The notes: generated from the letters alone by a model not told the origin. A stretch of DNA of 64,000 nt from Datura wrightii (GCA_035772735.1 JASDFA010000007.1:72206501-72270500); one strand, 5' to 3'; positions 21,974 through 34,087 are shown, counted from the first letter of the stretch. Numbers and translations: made by a program.

Positions 21974-24528
21974 TATCACACCCTGAGCCTACACCCTTGG
22001 CGTATCACGGTAATTGAAGCCACAAGTGACCCCAAGTCAACCCTGTTCTATTAGTTACAAACGTTCTGAGTAAACATGCACAACAGAACTTTGAAATAAT
22101 ATCATAAAATATTTGTGAGAGACAAGTCTGAAAACATAAGGATCATACTATAGAATAATACCGATAAATCTAAAAATCATGTCTGTCTGAAAGCCATCAA
22201 ATAGAGGAGTTGCTAGCACAAGCCCCCAGCTAACTCTAAGTCTAACTAAAACTAATACATTACTGAAATAAGGAAAATAGTGCCCTCGGATGATGAGGAC
22301 TCACACTTCAACTGCTGTGACGGAGAATTTGAACTGCGGAAACTAACGGTGCTGAGTCTGAGAACCTACAGCTGTATCATGAAATGATATAGCATAATAG
22401 TATTCGTCAGTACTTTGAATATAGTGAGTAAGTGGGAGCAGCATAACTAAAAATAAATTATGAGCTGAAATGACACGCAATGACCGACAGGTAAGCTGAA
22501 CTGAACTACTGATATTATCTGAAATAATCAAGATTACCCTGTCTGATGGTCAAGGACGTGCCCTAAGTCTGAAAGACTGAATTTGAGATACTTTACTGAA
22601 CTGAGTTAAACTAAGGACTACAACTGAACAGAGCTGCTTATTCTGAAATTGGACTGGACTGACTAGTGGGAGAGTCTATAACCGACATATAACCACGTGA
22701 GCTAGACGTGGATTCGGATGTATATATCCCACTGGTAGGACCCAATATACCTTGTTAGGGTATAAAAGCCTGAATTGAGTGATCAGAAAAGTCTGGGGCC
22801 AATCAGCCCAAGTAATATTTTAACCTACGCTAGTAACGTATTTTTGGGAACCTGGGTGCACTGGAACCCCGGCCCGCTCGGTGCTAAGTTCTTCTCTCAC
22901 TGGAAAACCAAAAACAAAATACTAAGCTGATAGCTCGAAACTGGGTTCCAAGACTAGTCAGGGACGTATTGCTGCATGTACTTTGAGAGTCTTATCGGAC
23001 CAGTTTCTGAAACTAGGTTCTAGACTTTTTAGAGCTGCTTATCTGAAAGTGTTGTGACCTTCTAAGAACAAGTTGTAACTTAATTGGGGTCTCGGGGAAG
23101 GTCAGAGCTATGCACTAGAATGTCATCACTACCTAATGGACCAAAAACTGTAAATGTGAGCCTGGTTTTGATAACTGAGAGGCACCCCTGACACCTCAAA
23201 ATAAGATTAAAGTCAAACTGATCAGTTGACAATTTTTTGAATAATACGGAGAATTCTGGAAACCTGGCTGAGACTAAACTGATATGGTTCTGGAGAAATT
23301 CTAGTTCTAACTGGTCTGGATTACTAGCAGCTAATAGAGAATTCAACTTATCCCAATAGTACGGGAATTTCATAATATAGAGAAATTTCAAGAATTATAG
23401 GGGTTTCATTCAACGAACTAAAATCATTCTTATTCATGGGATAATTACCCAACATATACGTATAGCAAGAAATTCTAGGATTTCATCCCAAAGTATTCTT
23501 CATTCACTAAAGGGAATTTAACAAGCAAAATCATTACTCGAGAAATTAGGGCTTTAACTCACTTTTTATATGAACACTGACAATTTGATAAGGAATTTAT
23601 GGGGATCATTTCAACAATATACATGAACATCGTTCTAAGTGAAATCAACGAAAATAAACATGAATACTCTTCCTATTTGAAAGCTCAGGGTTTAAAACTA
23701 ATAGAAGAAATTGAGAAGAATTTTTGAGACATAGGGGAAGAACAATCCCCTTGCTAAAATCCCACATACCTGGTGAAGAAACCTGGAGAATTTTCTTAAA
23801 AATCAAAGAGAAAAGTTCATCCCTAGCCCTTGCTCTGAAATACTCTGAGAGAGAATTCTACGATGTTTCTCTGAGGGATAACGTGAGAATGAGGGGAGGA
23901 ACCATCCAAACCCTCTAATAAGTCTAAAATTATATCCAAAATGACGTAGTTTAAAGTTTAGGTGAATAGGAAATTACTAAATAGTCCTTAAAAGTTCTCT
24001 ATGGAAAAACTGTTAGGTACCCCTAACGGGTGACCTAACGAGTCGTGGTGTCTGAAAAGAACTCGTAGTCATGCCCGTCAGGTACACTGCCTAGAATCTT
24101 GAGTGGGTGACCATGAGTGACTTAACGAGTCATGATCACTGGCCAAGACTTGTGATCACCAGTCATTGACCAAACTGTCACACCCCCCTGGGAAAATTGA
24201 TACAAGGCTGGTCACGGGTCACTCAGTGAGTCGTTCCCACGGACGACGCCTCGTGGTGACCACCTATCAAGTACATTGCCATCTTCTAAAGTTTCTGGAT
24301 TCTAGCCTGACAACGGCTGACTCAACGGGTCGTGGGACCTCGCCACGACTCGTGAAGTTGCCCGTTGGGAACACTAACTTTTCGTAGGCATCCTCCTCAC
24401 GTTTGACCTAACGAGTCGTTTGGTCCCTTAACGACTCGTTGGGTGGGTCATTCTGCAACATTTCTGCAATTTTCCAGATTTCCTTCTTTATGCTCCAGAA
24501 TTGGATTTTGAGTTTCTAGGGTGTTACA
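21974..24528 (-). repeat. TKe 3' LTR
   Basis: About 2.55 kb, from TATCACACCC (family TGTCACACC) to GTGTTACA. The conserved hairpin with stem GCTGTATCAT / ATGATATAGC is at 22371–22393. The ACGASTCGT cluster with about ten copies is at 24030–24450. There is no coding sequence. Confidence 0.93.
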
Positions 24529-24560
24529 ATATCTCCCCCTTGTAAACATTCGTCCTCGAA
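24529..24560 (-). other. TKe polypurine tract
   Basis: ATATCTCCCCCTTG follows the LTR end directly; its complement is the purine primer for plus-strand DNA synthesis. The next bases 'cattcgtcctcgaatgttag' are conserved among copies and contain the inverted pair CATTCG / CGAATG. Confidence 0.88.
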
Positions 24561-24784
24561 TGTTAGAAAACACACAGGATGCAGAAAATAACAATCAAAA
24601 TCTTCAAATACTGCTCATTTAACTCCAAAACGACCGACTTGGCTAACTTCATTTCAGAGAACATAACTGAATTGAAATTTTGCTTTTCATAAACACAAAA
24701 AAAATCAGAAAGAAAATTTAGTTACATGAACTGAATTCGACAACTAGTTCAGGTCTTAAAACAAAATTCACATTTCAAGCTACA

Positions 24785-26050
24785 ACAGAGTCCGTAGAGA
24801 ACAAGTGTGGGTGTTTGGCCCTCATATTTGCTTCAGCCTCCCATGTAGCTCCATCAACTTGCTGATTTTTCCATAGAACCTTGACTGAAGCTATTTCCTT
24901 GTTCCTCAACTTACGCACCTAATGGTCAAGGATCTGGACTTGTACTTCCTCATACCAGTCATCAAATCCAAACTCCAACTCCCTTCTCCGCACATTGGTA
25001 TAAGATTTCTAGCGGCTCTGAGCTGTTTTCAACCTCTCTGGGATTATCTGAACTTTCTGCATTGCCTCAAGAACCGAGTCTAGCCCTATCAAGGTGGCTT
25101 CACCAACTTCAAGCCACCCTATACGAGATCTACATCTTCTACCATACAATGCTTCAAATGGGGCCATCTGGATGCTAGAATGGTAGCTGTTGTTGTACGC
25201 AAACTACATAAGAGGAAGATGGTCATTCCAATTACCCTTAAAATCAGTCATGCACACTCTTAGAATATCTTCTAGAGTCTAAATAGTCCTATAATATTGC
25301 CCATCTATCTGCGGGTGAAAAGTTGTACTGAGCTTGACCGGAGTGCCAAGTCCCTTCTAGAAAGACATCCAGAAATGGGAGGTGAACTGGGTACCCCTGT
25401 CTGAAATAGTAGCCAATGGCACCCCATAAATTCTAACTAGCTCTCGAATATAAAGTTTAGCATAATCCTCAACTGAATATGTGGTTTTGACTGGGAGGAA
25501 ATGTGCGGACTTAGTTATTCGGTCTACTACTACCCAGATTGAGTCATGCTATCGACGAGTCCGAGGTAGACCCGTAATGAAGTCCATATTTACTTCTTCC
25601 CACTTCCAGGTGGGTATGATGACATCATGGGTCATACCTCCTCGTCTCTAGTTTTCTACCTTGACTTGCTAGCAGTTCGAGCACTTATCTATAAATTCAG
25701 TAATGTCTCTCTTCATGTCATTCCACCAGTAAATATCCTGCAAATCGCGGTACATTTTTGTAGCACCGGGTGAATGGTCTATCTTGAACTGTGTGCCTCA
25801 TCCAGTATCTTCTGTCGCAACTCACACACATCCAGCACGCACAATCTGCCCTAGTAACGAAGCACCCCATCTCCCCCTTGGGAGAAAGCCTCAACCTCCT
25901 TTCTGAGGACTGCTTCTTTAAGTTTAAGTAGAACTAGATCTTCATCTTTTCTAGACTTAACTTCTACTACCAAGGATGAATCCAACCCACCTTGCATTAC
26001 CACGCCATTTTTAGCTGAATCCACCAACAGCACCCTTAACCGGGCTAGCC
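24785..26050 (-). pseudogene. TKe integrase fused directly to chromodomain (internal deletion)
   Basis: One frame can be followed on the minus strand from about 25540 to 24790 with few stops. The integrase core has ATISDRGTQFTS with the second catalytic Asp intact, but the catalytic Glu is lost (DGQYYRTI where TKf has DGQVERTI). After SYTNVRRRELEFGFDDW the frame jumps directly to YEEVQVQIL and a chromodomain with VRKLRNKEIASVKVLW, VDGATWEAEANMRAKHPHLF. The whole GPY/F module, roughly 110 residues seen in TKb and TKf, is missing without a frame change. Zinc-binding residues upstream (25650–25850) are frameshifted. The chromodomain itself looks well kept. Confidence 0.88.
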
Positions 26051-26099
26051 TGTGAACTTCTTTCGCTAGCTCCCCTTGCCTTCCTCAATGTGAGCTACA

Positions 26100-27344
26100 G
26101 TTCCCATAGACTACCTGCTTAGGGCGTCAACCACCACATTGGCCTTACCTGGGTGATACAGCACACTCATGTCATATCCTTTAGTAGTTCCAACCATCGT
26201 CTCTGATGCAGGTTTAAGTCCTTCTGGCTGAACACATACTGAAGGCTCTTGTTATCTGTGAACACATCCACGTGAGCCCCCGTACAAGTAGTGTCTCCAT
26301 ATTTTTATTGCAAATACCACCGGTTCCAACTCCATGTCGTGAGTTGAATAATTCTTCTCATGGACTTTGAGTTTTCTAGAGGAACAGGCTATCACCTTGC
26401 CCTGCTGCATCAAAACGCAACCAAGTCCAACTCTGTAGGCATCACAATACACAACTAACCCATCTGATCCTTCTGGAAAGGTTAACACTAGAGCGGTATT
26501 GAGTTGAGTCTTCAACTCCTGGAAACATTTCTCACACTCGTTTGACCATTGGAATTTCACCTTCTTCTGAGTTAATTTGGTCAGAGGAGAGGCTATGGAG
26601 GAGAAACCTTCCACAAACCATCGGTAATAACCCGCTAAGCCCAGAAAACTCCTGATTTAAGTAGGAGAGGTAGGTCTGGGACAATCCTTCACTGTGCTAT
26701 CTTATGAGGATCTATTTGTATCCCTTCTCATGAGACCACATGACCCAAGAACGTTACAACCTTCAATCAAAATTCACACTTGTTGAACTTGGCAAACAAC
26801 TGGCAGTCCCTAAGTGTTTGTAGCACTATCCTCAAGTGATCTGCATGCTCTTCCTCATTTCTAGAGTATACCAAAATGTCATCGATAAATACGATGACGA
26901 ACATATCTAGGTACTTCTTAAAGAACCTATTCATCAAATCCATGAAGGCTGCAGGGGTGCTTGTGAGTCCAAAGGACATCATCACAAACTCGTAGTGACC
27001 ATACCGAGTTCTGAATGTTGTTTTCGATAGTCACACTCTCTGACCCTTAACTGATGGTATCCTGACCTAAGATCGATCTTGGAGAAACAGCTGGCTCCCA
27101 GAAGCTGGTCGAGCAGGTCATTAATTCTAGGTAATGGATATCTGTTCTTGACTATGACTTTGTTCAAATGATTGTAATCTATGAACATTCTGAGGGTACC
27201 GTCTTTCTTACGCACCAATAGCACTGGAGCACCCTAGGGAGAGATGCTTGGTATGATAAAATCCTTGTCAAGAAGATCTTTTAACTGCTCCTTCAACTCC
27301 TTAAGCTCAGCTGGAGCCATTCTGTAAGGAGTGATGGAGATGGG
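26100..27344 (-). pseudogene. TKe reverse transcriptase and RNase H
   Basis: RT starts at about 27320 (MAPAELKELKEQLKDLLDK in part), continues with RKKDGTLRMFIDYNHLNKV (CIDYR has become FIDYN) and SKIDLRSGYHQLRV, then breaks by frameshift near 27000. The palm is open at 26985–26767 with MSFGLTSTPAAFMDLMNRFF and the intact FIDD box (VIVFIDDILVYS). RNase H lies at 26614–26252 with VVYCDAYRVGLGCVLM and SRKLKVHEKNYSTHDMELEP. The linker LLKDMT-like stretch follows to 26100. Both catalytic Asp of the RT palm remain, but the frame is broken. Confidence 0.88.
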
Positions 27345-27990
27345 CTAAGTATTTGGGAGGAGATCTATTCTGAAGTCTATTTCCCGTTCAGGGGGAACTC
27401 CAGGAAGATCCTCAGGAAATAAATCTAGGAACTCACTAACAACTGGAAGTGACTGAATGGTTGGGGTCTCAGAGTTGGATTCCTTGACCTGAACTAGATG
27501 AAATAGACATCCTTTGGAAATGAGTTTCTGGGCCTTAAGGTAGGAAATAAACCTACCCTTAGGCACTAAACTACTGCCCGACCATTCTAAAACTGGCTTA
27601 TTAGGAAACTAGAATTGGACAACTTTAGTTCTGCAATCAATTGAGGCATAGCAGGAGTGTAACAAATCCATGGCGAGAATGAGGTCGAAGTCACCCATGT
27701 CTAGCTCTATGATATTAGTTGGAAATTCTTTGTTCAGGACGGAAACTGGGCAATTTCTATACACCCGACTGGCTCTAACTGACTCGCCAACTAGGGTAGA
27801 GACTAAGAATAGTTCTGAGTGAACTTCTAGACTTATACTGAGTTGAACTACTATATACGGAGTTACCAATGAAATAGTAGCTCCTGGATCTAAGAGGGCA
27901 TATACGTCTAGATGGAAGAGACGTAACATACCAGTAACTACGTCAGGTGAGCTTTCCTGATCCTGACGAGAATATAAAGCATAGAAACAC
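27345..27990 (-). pseudogene. TKe protease
   Basis: The active site reads LLDPGATISLVTPY at about 27890. The second conserved tract ILAMDLLHSCYASIDCR follows, and a stop at about 27608 separates it from the linker 27566–27345 (LFPEDLPGVPPEREIDFRID). The catalytic Asp is present. The domain lies in one frame with the gag end except for short breaks. Confidence 0.85.
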
Positions 27991-29141
27991 TTTTGGAAAT
28001 GACCACCATCTGTACTTGTTGTGTTAGCCTACTGGGCTAGTCGACCTGCTGGAGCTGATGATGTGTTAGATTGTGATCTCCCTCGCCCCACTGACGGACA
28101 CTCCCTTAGCCTGTGTCCAAGCTGCCCAAAGTAGCCCTCTAGTCCCTGAAGGCATTCTCCTAGGTGATTCCTACCACACTTGGCACAAGATGGATACTTG
28201 TTGCTGGCACTGAAACTCTGTGACTGAGAGCCAGATGCTACGCCCCTCCGGTCCTAGCGGGACATACTAGTTGGGACGTTGGCTGAGTTGTGTGTTGCGG
28301 CTCTTTGGTGTTGTTGCTGCTGCTGCTGTTGCTTTTGTGGGCAACTACTACTGCCAGATTTCTGATGGCCATAATCTGAATGACCAGTTCTTGCCGCTAC
28401 TTCTTACACTCCATATCTTTCGGCTTCTCTGCCTCAATCTGCTGGGCATAAATAATTAGGCTAGAGCGGTCTATGTCCTTTATCACCATTGTGGTCCTGC
28501 ACTCTTTGAGGACCAGATTAGATACTCCATTAACGAATTTCAGCATACGAGCCCTTGGCTCAGCCACTATCTGGAGCATACTTTGATAGTCTAGTAAACT
28601 CCAAAGCATACTCCTCCACTGTCCGGTTGCCCTGTCGTAGGTTCATAAACTCTGCCATCTTAGCCTCCCTCAGCTCCCGAGGGTAAAACCTATCCAGGAA
28701 AGCTGTGTGGAACTCCTCCTACTCCATCGGTCCTGCTCCCGCTGGTTGGCCCTCCTTCCACTGCTCATACCAAACCTGGGTTACCCCTTTAAGCTGATAG
28801 GCAGCCAAGTCAGCACTCTCAAAGGAGATGACACCCATAATATGGGTAATCTTTCTAATTTCATCTATAAACCCATGTGGGTCCTCTCCCACCTTCGCTC
28901 CATGAAAATCTGAAGGGTTGATCTGGGTAAAATCCCACACCCGAGCAGCAGCTGTAGACCCATTTGTGGCTACTGGAACCACCTGCTGGTTCACCTGGTT
29001 GGTGACTATTTGAGCTAGCAATTGAATGGTTGGCTTGAATTTGGCGGTGGATATGGATTCATCCTGACGTGTTGCCGGAGCTGATGAGGCAGGTCTGTTG
29101 ACATTAGCAGCCCTTCTTCCATTAGCACTTATGGGAGGCAT
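27991..29141 (-). pseudogene. TKe gag with polyglutamine tract
   Basis: The start is the ATG at 29141 (MPPISANGRRAANVNRPASS), and the first 140 codons are open: FKPTIQLLAQIVTNQVNQQ, RVWDFTQINPSDFHGAKVGE, ADLAAYQLKGVTQVWYEQWK. A frameshift follows near 28720; the capsid continues with YALEFTRLSKYAPEIVAEPRAR-like residues to 28397. A CAG-type run at 28309–28334 encodes consecutive Gln. The first zinc knuckle CAKCGRNHLGEC is intact, while the second has lost both leading Cys (GYFGQLGHRLREC). Its N-terminus differs from the MNGRR start of the other copies, in line with a separate subfamily. Confidence 0.87.
28309..28334 (-). repeat. Trinucleotide (GCT/GTT)n tract coding polyglutamine in TKe gag
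   Basis: The plus strand reads 'gttgttgctgctgctgctgttgct'; on the gag strand this gives a run of seven to eight Gln codons between capsid and zinc knuckles. Other gag copies in the window lack the run. Confidence 0.85.
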
Positions 29142-29343
29142 GGTTCACTGAAACGAAACGGAGCACGAATTAGAAAGAAATTTCTGGAATTTGGACTTTA
29201 ACGCACGATAAAAATATGAACAAAAGGGAATTTCCTAATAACATCTCGTAGCCTCCTTTACATAAGTGTGGTGCACTTCACACCTATGAAAAGAACTCTA
29301 CTCGATGCGGCTTTCAGACATTCTGAGAATACTCTAAACCTAG

Positions 29344-29356
29344 GGCTCTGATACCA
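29344..29356 (-). other. TKe primer-binding site, initiator tRNA-Met
   Basis: GGCTCTGATACCA on the plus strand is a full 13-base match to the 3' end of plant initiator tRNA-Met and lies 4 bp from the LTR start at 29361. The leader 29142–29343 is non-coding. Confidence 0.92.
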
Positions 29357-29360
29357 AGTT

Positions 29361-31910
29361 TGTCACACCTCGAGCCTACACCCTAGCGTAACACGGTACT
29401 TGAAGCCACAAGTGACCCCAAGTCAACCCCCAGTCTATCAGTTACTAGCATTTTGAGTAAACATGCACAGCAGAACTTTGAAATAATATCATAAAATATT
29501 CGTGAGAGACAAGACTGAAAACATAAGGATCAAACAATAGAAAAATGTTGATAAATCTAAAAATAATGTCTGTCTAAAAGCCATATAATAGAGGAGTTGC
29601 TGGACAAGCCCCAACTAACTCTAAGTCTAACTAAAGCTAATACATGACTAAAAGAAGGAAAATAGTGCCCTCGGATGATGAGGACTCACACTTCAACTGC
29701 TGCGACAGAGAATCTGAACTGCGGCAACTAACGGTCCTAAGTCTGAGAACCTGCTGCTATATCATGAAATGATACAGCATAAAAGTACGCGTTAGTACTT
29801 TGAATATACTGAGTAAGTGGGAGCAACATAACTAAAAATAAAGTTTGAGCTGAAATGACACACAATGACCAACAGGTAAGATGAAGTAAACTACTGATAT
29901 AATCTGAAATAGTCAAGATGACCCTGTCTGATGGTCAAGGACGTGCCCTAAGTCTGAAACACTGAATCTGAGATACTGTACTGAAATGAGTTAAACTGAG
30001 GACTGGAACTGAACTAAGCTGCTTATTCTGAAATTGGATTGGACTTACTAGTGGGAGAGTCTATAACTGACATATAACCATGTGAGCTAGACATGGATTC
30101 CGATGTATAGATCCCACCGATAGGACCTAATATACCTTTTCAGGGTATAAAAGCCTGAACTGAGTGATCAGAAAATTCTGGGGTCAATCAGCCCAAGTAA
30201 TACTATAACCTACGCTAGCAACATAATTCTGGGAACCTAGGTGCTGGAACCCCGGCCCGCTCAGTGCTAAGTTCTTCTCTCACTGGAAAAACCTAAACAG
30301 AACTACTAAGCTGATAGCTTGAAATTGGGGTCCAAGACTAGTCAAGGATGTATCACCACATCTACCCTAAGAGTCTTATCGGACCAGATTCTAAAACTAG
30401 GTTCTAGACTTGTCAGAGCTGCTTATCTGGAAGCGTCGCGACCATCTAAGAACAAACTGTAAATAAACTGGGGTCCTGGGGCTGGTCAGAGCTATATACT
30501 AGAATGTCATGATCGCCTAATGAACCAAAAACTCTAAATTTTAGTCTGGTTCTGATAACTGAGAGGCACCACTAACACCTCGAAATAAGACTGAAGTCAA
30601 ACTGATCAGGTGACAATTTTCTGAATAATATTGAGGATTCTGTCAACCTGGCTGAGACTAAACTGATATGGTTTTGTAGAAATTCTAGTTCTAACTATTC
30701 TGGACTAATAGCAGCTAATAAAGAATTCAACTTATCCCAATAGTACGGGAATTTCATAATATGGAGAAATTTAAAGAATTATAGGGATTTTATTCAACGA
30801 ACTAAAATCATTCTGATTCATGGGATAATTACCCAAAATATACATATAGAAAGAAATTCTAGGAATTCAGCCCAAAGCATTCTTCATTCACTAAAGGGAA
30901 TTTAACAAGAGAAATCATTACTCCGAAAGTTAGGGCTTTAACTCACTTTTTGTATGAACACTGACAATTTGATAAGGAATTTATGGGGATCATATAAACA
31001 ATATACATGAACACCGTTCTAAGAGAAATCAATGAAAATAAACATGAATACTCTTCCTATTCGAAAGCTCATGGCTTAAAACTGATAAAAGAAATTGAGG
31101 AGGATTTTGGGTACACAATGGAAGAACAATCCCCTTGCTAAAACCACATATACCTGATGGAGAAACCTGGAGAATTTGCTTAAGAATCGAATAGAAAAGT
31201 TCAGCCCTAGCCCTTTCTCTGAAATACTCTGAGAGAGAATTCTACGATGTTTCTTTGAGGGTTAATGTGAGAATGAGGGGAGGAACCGCCCAAACTCTCT
31301 AGTAAGTATGAAATTATGTCCAAACCAACGTAGTTTAAAGCTTAGGTGAATAGGAAATTACTAAATAGTCCTTAAAAGTTTGCTGGGAAAAACTATCAAG
31401 TGCCCCTAATGGCTGACCTAACGAGTCATGGTGTCTGAAAACAACTCGTGGTCATTCCCATTAGGTACACTGCCTGGAATCTTCAGTGGTTGACCACGAG
31501 TGACTTAACGAGTCGTGATCACTAGCCACGACTAGTGGTCACCAGTCGTTGACCACACTATCTCACCCCTTGGGAAAATTAATACAAGGCTGGTCACGGG
31601 TCACTCAACTAGTCGTTCCCACGGACGACACCTTGTGGTGACCACCCGTCAAGTACACTGTCATCTTTTTAAGTTTATGGATTCTGGCCTGACAACGGGT
31701 GACTAAACGGGTCTTGGGACCTGACCACGAGTCATGAAGTTTCCCATTAGGAACACTGACTTTTCTTAGGCATCCTCCTCACGGTTGACCTAACGAGTAG
31801 TTGGGTCCCTTAATGACTCGTTAGGTGGGTCGTTCTGCAACATTTTTGCAGTTTTATAGATTTCCTGCTTTATTCCTCGAAATTTGATTTTGAGTTTTTG
31901 GGGTGTTATA
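29361..31910 (-). repeat. TKe 5' LTR
   Basis: About 2.55 kb, from TGTCACACCTCGAGCC to GTGTTATA. The conserved hairpin GCTATATCAT / ATGATACAGC is at 29756–29778; relative to the left LTR, the pairing partner of one base has changed on each arm while the pairing remains possible. The ACGASTCGT cluster lies at 31410–31820. The last base pair of the family end (ACA) reads ATA. Confidence 0.93.
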
Positions 31911-31915
31911 AACAC
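31911..31915. repeat. Target-site duplication AACAC, right copy (TKe)
   Basis: This is the second copy of AACAC; gag of TKd resumes immediately with 'tcaatgctgaagatgctgg'. Confidence 0.93.
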
Positions 31916-32776
31916 TCAATGCTGAAGATGCTGGAGCTGATGATCTCTGGTGAGTCTTCTATCGGTGCCCACCAACTGACGTCGGCTAAGAGAATCTGTG
32001 GTCATCGGTGGTGGCCCTCATGGCCTCCCTTTCTCTTAGATGTGCCGCCTCCATCTACTGGGTGTACAACACGATTCATGCGAAATCCATAAATTGATGG
32101 AGCATAGCGGTCCTGCAATCCTTGCCCAAATAGCCCGCTACTCCATAGACGAATCTACTCGCCCGTGCCCTTTGATCGACTACCAACTGTGGGGCATATT
32201 TCGATAGTTGAGTGAACCCAAGGGCGTATCTTGCACTGCAATTTTCCCTTGCTTCAAATTCATGAACTTCGCTGCCTTTAGCTCCCTCATCTCACAAGGG
32301 AAGAACCAATCCAAGAATGCAACATCAAACTCTTCCCAAGTGATAGGACCTTCTCCAGCAACCCTTCTATCCTTCCATTGGCGAAACCAGATATGTGCGA
32401 CCCCTTTCAACTGTTAAGAGGCCAGCTGTACGCACTCAACGCCATTCACCCCCATGACTTGGGTGATCTTGACAACCTCATCTATGAACTCATGTGGGTC
32501 CTTATCTACCTTGGACCCAAGGAACTCCAGCTGGTTCATCCTCAAGAAGTGTCTAACTCGAGCCGCCGCTATATTGCCAATTTGCGGAACATGATCAACG
32601 GCCTGCTGATTGACCTGAGCGGTCAAGGCCTACGCAAGAATCTAAATAGGGGGTTGGAACTCAGCATGAGCAACTGGCTCTGATGCTTAGGGCTCCTGAA
32701 CTAAAGGGGCTTATTGATGCTCATTATCGTTGCCATCCTCGTGGCCTTCACCATTTCCATTTCTCCTACCATTCAT
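31916..32776 (-). pseudogene. TKd gag, N-terminal and capsid part
   Basis: The start is the ATG read from 32776 (MNGR). A GCATGAGCAACTGG-type spacer follows, then TAQVNQQAVDHVPQIGN, RVRHFLRMNQLEFLGSKVDK, MKGVAHIWFRQWKDRRVAGE and FLDWFFPCEMRELKAAKFMN (open 32410–32180). A frameshift follows. The part from 32100 to 31916 contains QQ/MEAAHLREREAMRATT-like residues up to the TKe insertion point. The C-terminal half is at 21379–21973. Several TAA/TAG stops lie in the first 60 codons. Confidence 0.85.
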
Positions 32777-32971
32777 TCTTCAAGAAGCCATGATTCTACA
32801 ATCGTGAATAGCATGAATTAGAAGGACAGAAAGACTCTTCATTGCATGAAAGAAGGGAACATTTCCTAAACGTATCATAGCCTCTTCTTCATAAGTGTGG
32901 CGCACATCACACCCATGAAAAAGACTCTACTTAACGCAGCTTTCAAATACCCTAGGACACTTCAAATCTAT

Positions 32972-32984
32972 CGCTCTGATACCA
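32972..32984 (-). other. TKd primer-binding site, initiator tRNA-Met (one mismatch)
   Basis: CGCTCTGATACCA differs at one base from the tRNA 3' end and lies 4 bp from the LTR start at 32989. Confidence 0.88.
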
Positions 32985-32988
32985 AGTT

Positions 32989-34087
32989 TGTCACGACCCA
33001 AATAGAGGCCCGGATCGTAACATGGGACAAAGAGCCCTGAGAGACCCCAAGTCAACCCATAGCATAAGCATACATCTAATCTCAATCAAGAAACTAAATA
33101 ATCGAAAATATACTTATAGCAGAAGTCTGAACTTAAACATAACATCAGTAACCATAGTTTGAATCTGAGTACATAGATATGTATGAATAGCCTCTAAACA
33201 TGATGAGTTGATGGGATAAGACCTCAACAAACTGAAACTGAAATAAATACAAAAAACTGAATAGTCCAGTCCTCAGGCGATGAGGACTCACCAACACGAA
33301 CAATGCAAAACTAACTCTGATAGGCTGACTACGAGGGGGCTGAACCTGAGACTCGGGTCCTATATCATGAAATGATACAACATAGAGTATGCGGTCAGTA
33401 CGTGGAATGTACCAAGTATGCAAGGTAAGTAAAACTGCTTAAGTAAATAAAATCATTTAAAACTAATGCATAATGTAAACATAAGCACTAAGAATCTGGG
33501 AGTAGAGCTTGCACGCATTCTTTCTTAAATCATGATCTCTTCATAACATAACATGATATAACTTCATAACATCATACTAAATCGATTGACTCAAAGACTA
33601 ATTCTGACATTTATAAGTAAAGATGAACATTAAGTCAAATCTGCTTTAGAACATGCATATATATAAATCCCATGAGTAATGAAATATGCATATCTGAAAT
33701 CATTAGGAACAATGGGAGACTCGTCTTTTAACTGACATACCACAATAGAACTTACGTGGTTCCAACTATAAAATTCAAGTGGGTAGAGCCGTCCAAAGCC
33801 TTGCCAGGGCTAGGGACGATACCATGATATCGATATCAAGTTGAAGGCCCATTCGGGCAGGGGAAGCTCCCAAGGGAGGTCCCAAAGTAGTATATAAACC
33901 TACGTTGGCGCGTAGTTCTGAGGCATAGGGTGATCGACCCTTAGACTTCTTGGTGCTAGACACTACTCCTAAAAAAACATGCATATTCTCTACATTGTTA
34001 TTCAAAAAACGTCAACATCGTCTATTGACGAAGCTCAATGATCATGTACATCTCAAATATGAAATCATGCATATGAGAAGCTTTAGC
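32989..34087 (-). repeat. TKd 5' LTR, first part (to TKf insertion)
   Basis: The LTR starts TGTCACGACCCAAATAG. It holds the hairpin TATATCAT / ATGATACA at 33361 and the CGTC-TATT-GACG hairpin at about 34019. It is split at TTAGC (34083–34087) by TKf and resumes at 44083. Confidence 0.9.
34083..34087. repeat. Target-site duplication TTAGC, left copy (TKf)
   Basis: TTAGC directly precedes the TKf LTR and is repeated at 44078–44082. The homologous uninterrupted place in the TKh LTR reads 'gaagctttagctaaaacc', which agrees with the empty site. Confidence 0.95.

Larger units (their letters stand above)
21974..31910 (-). mobile_element. TKe: complete chromovirus, 9.9 kb, inserted in TKd gag
   Basis: A complete but dead minus-strand element: 3' LTR 21974–24528, polypurine tract, chromodomain, integrase, RNase H, RT, protease, gag, primer site and 5' LTR 29361–31910, flanked by the perfect 5-bp duplication AACAC. 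Its LTRs begin TGTCACACC rather than TGTCACGAC and form a separate subfamily with their own internal sequence. By eye the two LTRs differ by roughly a tenth in their first 250 bp, so the insertion is not recent. An in-frame deletion removed the segment between integrase and chromodomain. Confidence 0.95.

Noticed and set aside
31898..32092. A small plus-strand gene at the TKe/TKd junction
   Set aside because: It spans the LTR end, the AACAC duplication and antisense gag, so it is an accidental frame.
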